A stretch of DNA of 28,425 nt from an uncultured Methanobrevibacter sp. (GTDB lineage Archaea > Methanobacteriota > Methanobacteria > Methanobacteriales > Methanobacteriaceae): the NCBI GenBank assembly GCA_900317865.1, contig ONIK01000015.1, forward strand, positions 1-28,425. The letters are read 5' to 3'. The position numbers and the translations under genes were made by a program. Shown piece after piece: positions 23,064 through 28,425 of the stretch (the first letter of the stretch is position 1; each line of letters opens with the position of its first letter). The notes under the pieces are model-generated. The model made no database searches. It was not told the origin of the DNA and was given only the letters and a program-made list of their open reading frames with translations.

Positions 23064-23065
23064 AA

Positions 23066-24097
23066 CTATTTACCATTTTCACCTAAATCATATAAGTTAT
23101 CTATAATAATCTGGAATAAATCATCAGTTTTCAAATCAATTTTTTCATGAGGATTATTTAAAAATTCCAATGCTTTGGTAATTACCTGATTTGAATTATT
23201 TGACCTATACATTAAACCTTGATCAATGTAATACTGATCAACTGACAATGTTTCTCCAGGATAACATGAAATAACAGGAGTTTGCAAAATAGCTGCTTCC
23301 CTGTTCATTGTTCCTCCGGCACCAATGACCAAATCACACTTTTTCATTAAGCTTGAAGTGTCAACCGGAGGCTCCAATATTGTAACATGATCAATACCTT
23401 CAAAAATATCAGCTTGCTCTTTAAATCTAGGCAATATTAATATATTTGCATGGTCTTTCAATTCATCAACAATTGGAGATAAAACAGATTTCCTACAATC
23501 AGCATCCAAATATGATGCAAGAGACGGTTCAGGCCTCATTAAAATAGTTTTAGGATGTTCAAGTTTTAAGTTTAAATCTTTAAAAACATCATCATTATAA
23601 TTAAAACTTTTAAAGTGCATTAATTCAGAAGTACCGTTATATGGAATAATAGTATTTGGATCAGCTCCGAATTTCATTAATTTCCAAAAATCGATTTTTC
23701 TTGGAGTGATAATTCTATCACATAAAGGCAATGTTAACTTATTAGCTGCAAGAGCATGTTCGTTGTCTAAAACGTACAAACTTGGAATTCCTAAACCGAA
23801 TGTGATTCTAGGAAGTTCAATAGAATGCTTGCTAAGGGCGACATCAACCCTTTCATCAGCTATAATATCAACAAGATTGTAAACTCTTGAAGTACTTTCT
23901 CTTAATTTATCATATAAACTTACACCATGTTTTCCAACGGAAATAAAGTCTATATCATACATATTCAATAATTTATGAATATCTCCAAATTGCCTTGCAG
24001 TAACAATTAAATCCTCACCTTCAGCTTCAAGATATTTGATAACATCTTTAAAAAACCTTACATGAGGAGCGTTAGAAATATCAATCCAAATTTTCAA
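23066..24097 (-). CDS. DUF354 family protein (GT-B-like)
   Basis: This 343-residue protein of the archaeal DUF354 family has a fold resembling GT-B glycosyltransferases and UDP-GlcNAc epimerases. It carries KIWIDISNAPHVRFFK at the N-terminus, VDVALSKHSIELPRI and LYVLDNEHALAANK in the middle, and the C-terminal nucleotide-sugar-type segment VIGAGGTMNREAAILQTPVI (about 266-285) followed by CYPGETLSVDQYY. It probably handles an activated sugar, but no substrate is known. The start is TTG (24097-24095) with GGTGAT three bases upstream; no better ATG is near. It follows hypB by 13 nt. Confidence 0.82.
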   Translation of the reverse strand: MKIWIDISNAPHVRFFKDVIKYLEAEGEDLIVTARQFGDIHKLLNMYDIDFISVGKHGVSLYDKLRESTSRVYNLVDIIADERVDVALSKHSIELPRITFGLGIPSLYVLDNEHALAANKLTLPLCDRIITPRKIDFWKLMKFGADPNTIIPYNGTSELMHFKSFNYNDDVFKDLNLKLEHPKTILMRPEPSLASYLDADCRKSVLSPIVDELKDHANILILPRFKEQADIFEGIDHVTILEPPVDTSSLMKKCDLVIGAGGTMNREAAILQTPVISCYPGETLSVDQYYIDQGLMYRSNNSNQVITKALEFLNNPHEKIDLKTDDLFQIIIDNLYDLGENGK

Positions 24098-24110
24098 AGA
24101 ATCACCGAAA

Positions 24111-24764
24111 TTAATTGTTCATAGCTTCTTCAATGCATTTAATAATTTCATCTAATCCAGTACCATCTTTTAAACTGGATTTAATGACTTTAATATTAGG
24201 ATTTAATTTTAATGCATCATTAACCATTTTATCAGCATCAGCACCTACAGCATCAGCCAAGTCTACTTTGTTGATAACAACGGCATCAGATGTCTGGAAA
24301 ATAATCGGGTGTTTTTCAACAGTGTCGTCTCCTTCAGTGACACTTACAACAACTATTCTCATATGGGAACCCAATTCAAAGTCTACAGGACAGATTAAAT
24401 TACCTACATTTTCAATGATGAGCATATCCAAATCATCCAATGGCAAATCTGCAATACCATGACCTACCAAATGAGCATCAAGATGACATTCTTTACCTGT
24501 GTTTAAACCTACAACAGGCACATCATGTTTTTCTATTCTTCCAGCATCAAATTTAGAAATTACATCACCGGCTAAAACACCTATTTTATAATCTGTATTA
24601 TCAATAATTTCTTCCACCAAAGTTGTTTTACCAGAACCGATTGCTCCAACAAAATCAACACAGAATATTCCTTTATCATCTAAATTTTTCTTGTTTTTAT
24701 CTGCTAATTTTTTATTAGCATCCATAATATTTTTTGCAACTTCCACATCTGCTACCTGATGCAT
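24111..24764 (-). CDS. hypB: Hydrogenase nickel incorporation GTPase HypB
   Basis: This 217-residue SIMIBI-class GTPase delivers nickel during [NiFe]-hydrogenase maturation together with HypA. It has the P-loop FVGAIGSGKTTL (about 38-49), the switch/metal site GLNTGKECHLDAH with C93, H94 and H98, ENVGNLICP with C125, and the guanine-specificity motif NKVDLAD (about 165). C93, H94 and C125 match the metal site of archaeal HypB. The N-terminus lacks the His-rich nickel-storage stretch of some bacterial HypB. GGTGAT precedes the ATG, which is 16 nt after hypA. Confidence 0.95.
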   Translation of the reverse strand: MHQVADVEVAKNIMDANKKLADKNKKNLDDKGIFCVDFVGAIGSGKTTLVEEIIDNTDYKIGVLAGDVISKFDAGRIEKHDVPVVGLNTGKECHLDAHLVGHGIADLPLDDLDMLIIENVGNLICPVDFELGSHMRIVVVSVTEGDDTVEKHPIIFQTSDAVVINKVDLADAVGADADKMVNDALKLNPNIKVIKSSLKDGTGLDEIIKCIEEAMNN

Positions 24765-24780
24765 TATATCACCATATTAC

Positions 24781-25155
24781 TTAATCATCTTCTTTTTCTA
24801 TAACTATATTTTTAACTACAATATCTTTTCCATTTAATATTTCAATAGAATAACTGTCACATTCAGGACATTTGACAATAGGAGCATAATGGTCTTTATC
24901 GTCCAATATAGCCACTCCATGGAAATTACAGTCATGACAATCAATTTCTACTGGAATTTCTTCAAAAATAATCTTTGCATCTTCCAATATTGTATTTTCA
25001 ATTAAAACACCTAAAATAAATTCTAATTGTTCCGGATTAACCATTGCTAGTCTTCCAAGTTCAATCGTAATTTCATTGACTTCAGTTGCATTATTATTTT
25101 CTGCAGTTTCAATAACCGCATCGATTATTCCTTGAGCCATTGATAATTCATGCAT
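24781..25155 (-). CDS. hypA: Hydrogenase nickel incorporation protein HypA
   Basis: This 124-residue nickel chaperone carries the N-terminal MHELSMAQ nickel-binding motif (His2, Glu3) and a zinc site of two CxxC pairs (C73/C76 and C96/C99). I place the start at ATG 25155 and not at the in-frame GTG 25164. The mature protein needs the free Met-His amino terminus for nickel, and AGGTGA lies 5 nt upstream of this ATG. It heads the hypA-hypB-DUF354 run. A TATA-like box lies near 25219-25211 on the minus strand. Confidence 0.95.
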   Translation of the reverse strand: MHELSMAQGIIDAVIETAENNNATEVNEITIELGRLAMVNPEQLEFILGVLIENTILEDAKIIFEEIPVEIDCHDCNFHGVAILDDKDHYAPIVKCPECDSYSIEILNGKDIVVKNIVIEKEDD

Positions 25156-25256
25156 TAATTTCACCTATTAAAAAATATAATTATTAATACATTAATTATT
25201 GTTTTATTAATTTATAAAAGTATTTAATATCCCTATAATATTTGAGTAATACAAAA

Positions 25257-25283
25257 ATTGTTGCAATTGACAACATTTATATA
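25257..25283 (+). promoter_or_regulatory. Promoter with inverted-repeat operator of the aldo/keto reductase
   Basis: TGTTG-CAATTGA-CAACA (25259-25275) directly abuts TTTATATA (25276-25283), so a bound protein would cover the BRE/TATA element and block transcription. A GAGGGAG ribosome-binding site (25315-25321) and ATG 25329 follow. The regulator is unknown. Confidence 0.45.
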
Positions 25284-25328
25284 GTTATTAAGAATAAAAT
25301 ATTATTTAATTAAAGAGGGAGAATAACA

Positions 25329-26477
25329 ATGACTTTTAAAGAAAAATTTGGTTTCGGATGTATGAGACTTCCATTAACTGATGAAAATGACCCTGCAAGT
25401 GTTGACCAGGAATTGTTTAATCAGATGGTAGACATTTACATGGAAAAAGGATTTAATTATTTTGATACATCCTATGCATACCACAACGGAATATCAGAAA
25501 TAGCTATTAGAAAAGCAGTAGTTGAAAGATACCCACGAGAATCCTATCGGATTTGTGATAAACTGCCAACATGGGCATTGACATCCGAAAAGGACAATGC
25601 CAAGTTTGTTAAAGAAATGCTTGAAAAATTAGGAATTGACTATTTTGATGTATTATTTATACACAACATCAATGTTCCATGGTACAAATTAGCTGAAAAT
25701 GCCAAATCATTTGATTATGTTAAAAAAATGAAAGAAAATGGAATAGCCAAAAAAATAGGTTTCAGTTTCCACGATAACTCAAAACTATTGAAGGAGGTTC
25801 TGGACAAATACGGAGACTTTTTAGATGTTGTTCAGCTGGAATTAAACTATCTTGACTGGGAAGATTCTGCAATCGAAGCACACAAATGCTATGATTTATG
25901 TGTTGAACATGGTCTTGACGTTTATGTTATGGAGCCACTGAAAGGCGGAGTCATTGTAAATCCTCCAAAAGAAATTAAAGATGAATTCAAGCAATTTAAT
26001 CCAGATAAATCAATAGCAAGTTTTGCATTAAGATTTTGTGCATCACTGGAACATGTTAAGATTGTTTTAAGCGGGATGAAGAAAATGGACGATTTGCTCG
26101 ATAACTGTGATACTTTTGAAAATTTTGAAGTGTTGAGCGATGAAGAAAGTGAATTTTTAGAAAAAATGGCTGATAAGCTCAATGCAAAAGTGGCTGTTCC
26201 ATGCAGCGAATGCGGATACTGCATTGATGCATGTCCTGAAATGATTCCAATTCCAGAATACTTCGCACTATACAACAAAAGTAAGATACAGCCTGAATCA
26301 AATATTTACAGGAATTACTTTGACAAGCTAGCAGATGAAAAGGTGCCTGCTGATGACTGTACATATTGTGGAACATGCATTGATTACTGTACTCAACACA
26401 TCGACATACCTGAAGAGCTTGAAAAAGCATGTGAACACTTCAAAGAAGGTTTCAGCGCTTATTCTGGAGCACCTTAA
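25329..26477 (+). CDS. Aldo/keto reductase with C-terminal 2x[4Fe-4S] domain
   Basis: This 382-residue protein has an AKR TIM barrel with the full catalytic tetrad: D46 and Y51 in FDTSYAYHNG, K78 in CDKLP and H112 in LFIHNI. A C-terminal domain has two ferredoxin motifs, C292-C295-C298-C302 and C344-C347-C350-C354. Such AKR-ferredoxin fusions are common in anaerobes and may pass electrons between ferredoxin and the active site. Substrate is unknown. A strong ribosome-binding site and a likely operator at the TATA box suggest a regulated, possibly redox-responsive gene. It is convergent with the helicase gene, with 49 bp between the stops. Confidence 0.9.
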   Translation: MTFKEKFGFGCMRLPLTDENDPASVDQELFNQMVDIYMEKGFNYFDTSYAYHNGISEIAIRKAVVERYPRESYRICDKLPTWALTSEKDNAKFVKEMLEKLGIDYFDVLFIHNINVPWYKLAENAKSFDYVKKMKENGIAKKIGFSFHDNSKLLKEVLDKYGDFLDVVQLELNYLDWEDSAIEAHKCYDLCVEHGLDVYVMEPLKGGVIVNPPKEIKDEFKQFNPDKSIASFALRFCASLEHVKIVLSGMKKMDDLLDNCDTFENFEVLSDEESEFLEKMADKLNAKVAVPCSECGYCIDACPEMIPIPEYFALYNKSKIQPESNIYRNYFDKLADEKVPADDCTYCGTCIDYCTQHIDIPEELEKACEHFKEGFSAYSGAP

Positions 26478-26526
26478 ACAATCTAAACCATCACCAATTG
26501 AAATAATTGCAAAAAAAGTCAAACAA

Positions 26527-28425
26527 TTAAGACAATTCCTTAATTAATTCACGAACCATCTCATTATTTTTATCTAACTTGGAAGCCTTTCTTGCATACT
26601 CCATGGCTTCTGTAAATAGTCCGCCCCTTCTGTAGACAAAACCCATCAGTGCAGTTGCTTCCACATGAGTGTCATCGATATCCAACAGTTCTTCAAGAAG
26701 TTCCCTTGCAGTATCCAAATCTCCCTGAATAAATAAGTCATATGCCTCTTCATATAGTGTATCAACATCATCAAAGGATTTTCCTGCATCAACTTCTTCA
26801 AATGACTCTTCATCGTTTTCAATTGTTTTATGACTAAATTCTATCTTTGCAGGTGCAAATTGCATTTTCTGCAGCAGTTCTGCAGCATTGGAATTTGATG
26901 GAGAAATTTTAAGTGCCTTTCTTGCATAATAGGTTGCAACATCTTCTATACCCTGTTCATACAGAACATGAGCCATTAAAAGATTTGCATTTAAATTATT
27001 GGCATCATTATTCAATATTTCGTGAAGCAAATCCTTTGCCTGCGAATATTGATGTTCAGTATAAAAATCCAGAGCCTGAGCATATAAATCATCACCGTGA
27101 CTAATGACCTCTTCAGTTACTACTTTAGAATCATTTTTCAATGATTCATCGAGCATATACTGAAGAATATATTCAGTTGCCTTTTTATGAAGCGGCTTGT
27201 TATCGTTTCCGCATTTTGGTGAATAAATACATGACGGACAACCGTTCCTGCATTTGCAGTTTTTAATCAAATCCAAGGTTGATTCCAATAGCTCTACAAA
27301 GACATCAACTGCCTTTTCAGATATTCCAATTCCACCCTCATATCCATCATAGATAAATATTGTAGCATCTTCAGTGTCTTTGTGATATGCAGTTGACATT
27401 CCTCCAATATCAAAGCGGTCACACATTACCTGCAGAGGAAAGAGACCGATTAATGCATGCTCTGCCCCATGAAGTCCCCCTTCAAAGACTTCATCATCAT
27501 CAGGATACAATCTTTTCAGCTCATCCTTTACACTTTGAGGTATTGTAAACCACAATCCTTTCGTTTTGAATTTAAGCGGAGGCAAATCAAGAGGATACAT
27601 ACCAAGCACCCTTGAATGCTGCATTTTTTTGTATTTGTAATAATCCTTCTTAACGTTCAGCTCCCCAAAATGAATCGTCAAATCCCCATACTGGCGTTTG
27701 AATTCTTTTGAAACGACATTAACCTGCGTATCGTTTAACACCATCGTATGATAGTCAACATTCTTCTTGGAAACATTGACATAACCTGATTTTAAATTAA
27801 TGTTATCAACGGTATATGTTTCTCCCTTATTGATTAGGATTGCACCCTCATGGGCTTCACGATATACCTGTGAGCGTTCCATTGTCTCCAATAGTCTTCC
27901 ATTGTTCATTATTTTAAATTCTTCTGAGGATATCTGGTCCAGGGAATGGTCGAATGCCGGATTGTCATCATATTTATATGTGTAGTTTCCAAGCCTTGAC
28001 AGGTACAAATCATCATTTTCAACCATTTCATCCAAAACATCATCAGATATGTTAAAGTATGTTAATGCTTCTCCCTTTTTTAAAGGAAGTTCATTTGCAG
28101 CACATAATAGGTGTGCTTCCTGAAGAATCGGGTTTGACAAATCAATGATTGCTTTTTCCTGAGGCTTGGAGAAAAATGCTTTTGGATTGTTCATATAATA
28201 CTGATCCAGCTGGTTTTCAAATGCAAGTAAAATTGCTAGGGATTTCTGGTTGCTTCTTCCTGCCCTTCCGCTTTGCTGCCATGTAGACATCATGGTTCCC
28301 GGAAACCCAGATATTATAACTGCATCAAGTGAACCGATGTCAATACCCAGTTCCAAAGCATTTGTACAAGTAACCCCCAGATATTTACGTGATTTCAATC
28401 CCTCTTCTATTTCACGTCTCTCTTC
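26527..28425 (-). CDS. MrfA/Hrq1-type DEAD-box helicase with TPR tail (5' end missing)
   Basis: The 632 visible residues are the C-terminal part; the frame stays open to the window edge, and the N-terminal ATPase lobe lies outside. Helicase motifs V and VI are present: VTCTNALELGIDIGSLDAVI and STWQQSGRAGRSNQ. A DUF1998-like region carries the zinc/iron-sulfur cysteines CKCRNGCPSC-x5-C, typical of Hrq1 and MrfA (YprA) helicases involved in DNA repair. GLHGAEHALIGLFPL and IYDGYEGGIGISE are family stretches. After this, about residues 440-632 hold TPR-like repeats (YAQALDFYTEHQYSQAKDLL, ANLLMAHVLYEQG, YEEAYDLFIQGDLDTARELL, ATALMGFVYRRGG) separated by an acidic linker. The TPR tail is an addition to the usual helicase and suggests a protein partner. 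Confidence 0.88.
   Translation of the reverse strand, partial: EERREIEEGLKSRKYLGVTCTNALELGIDIGSLDAVIISGFPGTMMSTWQQSGRAGRSNQKSLAILLAFENQLDQYYMNNPKAFFSKPQEKAIIDLSNPILQEAHLLCAANELPLKKGEALTYFNISDDVLDEMVENDDLYLSRLGNYTYKYDDNPAFDHSLDQISSEEFKIMNNGRLLETMERSQVYREAHEGAILINKGETYTVDNINLKSGYVNVSKKNVDYHTMVLNDTQVNVVSKEFKRQYGDLTIHFGELNVKKDYYKYKKMQHSRVLGMYPLDLPPLKFKTKGLWFTIPQSVKDELKRLYPDDDEVFEGGLHGAEHALIGLFPLQVMCDRFDIGGMSTAYHKDTEDATIFIYDGYEGGIGISEKAVDVFVELLESTLDLIKNCKCRNGCPSCIYSPKCGNDNKPLHKKATEYILQYMLDESLKNDSKVVTEEVISHGDDLYAQALDFYTEHQYSQAKDLLHEILNNDANNLNANLLMAHVLYEQGIEDVATYYARKALKISPSNSNAAELLQKMQFAPAKIEFSHKTIENDEESFEEVDAGKSFDDVDTLYEEAYDLFIQGDLDTARELLEELLDIDDTHVEATALMGFVYRRGGLFTEAMEYARKASKLDKNNEMVRELIKELS

Overview
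The window comes from a low-GC methanogenic archaeon of the Methanobacteriales, most likely a Methanobrevibacter. The evidence is a coenzyme M biosynthesis gene (comA), heterodisulfide reductase-type genes, cyclic 2,3-diphosphoglycerate synthetase, methanogenesis marker proteins, the corrinoid-dependent core methionine synthase with its DUF1894/DUF1890 neighbours, HypA/HypB, class III (archaeal) prepilin signals, UPF0280/UPF0058 archaeal families and TATA-type promoters. Several genes (UPF0280, cpgS, the wHTH regulator, mmp4, cbiF, the OYE-like gene) have a TATA-like box about 25 nt before the start codon and no Shine-Dalgarno, so they look leaderless. Others use GGTGAT- or AGGAG-type sites, some with TTG starts.

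Layout. 1-2380 is an AT-rich accessory stretch: a secreted adhesin-like small protein on the minus strand, a decayed DDE transposase, and two 19-bp direct repeats about 2.16 kb apart. 2381-4787 holds an HTH-cupin regulator with a perfect 19-bp palindrome at its expected transcription start, followed by an AMP-forming acyl-CoA synthetase. 5006-10889 (minus strand) is a tight five-gene cluster, comA - comF-like (methanogenesis marker 16/DUF39 plus ferredoxin) - hdrC - hdrB - hdrA. It is the most interesting part of the window. It links two coenzyme M biosynthesis genes to a complete HdrCBA-like electron-transfer module whose HdrB lacks one non-cubane-cluster cysteine and whose HdrA ends in a cysteine-free FlpD/MvhD-like domain. 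The working hypothesis is a biosynthetic Hdr paralogue that serves the reductive thiolation step of CoM synthesis.

10987-18950 carries housekeeping and methanogen genes: UPF0280, UPF0058, cpgS, a small winged-helix regulator, MtxX/methanogenesis marker 4, a cis-prenyltransferase (uppS), a TatD nuclease, an orphan protein, a carboxymuconolactone decarboxylase-like protein, two pilin-like proteins and cbiF. 19043-20104 is an old-yellow-enzyme-like flavoprotein with a cysteine-rich tail. 20101-22919 (minus) is an operon-like run: membrane protein - DUF1890 - DUF1894 - methionine synthase. A tRNA-Ala(GGC) and then hypA-hypB-DUF354 (minus) follow. 25329-26477 is an aldo/keto reductase with two [4Fe-4S] motifs and a likely operator at its promoter. 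The window ends inside an MrfA/Hrq1-type helicase (minus strand, 5' end missing) that carries C-terminal TPR repeats.

All calls rest on reading the sequence and on remembered family features. No database search was possible.
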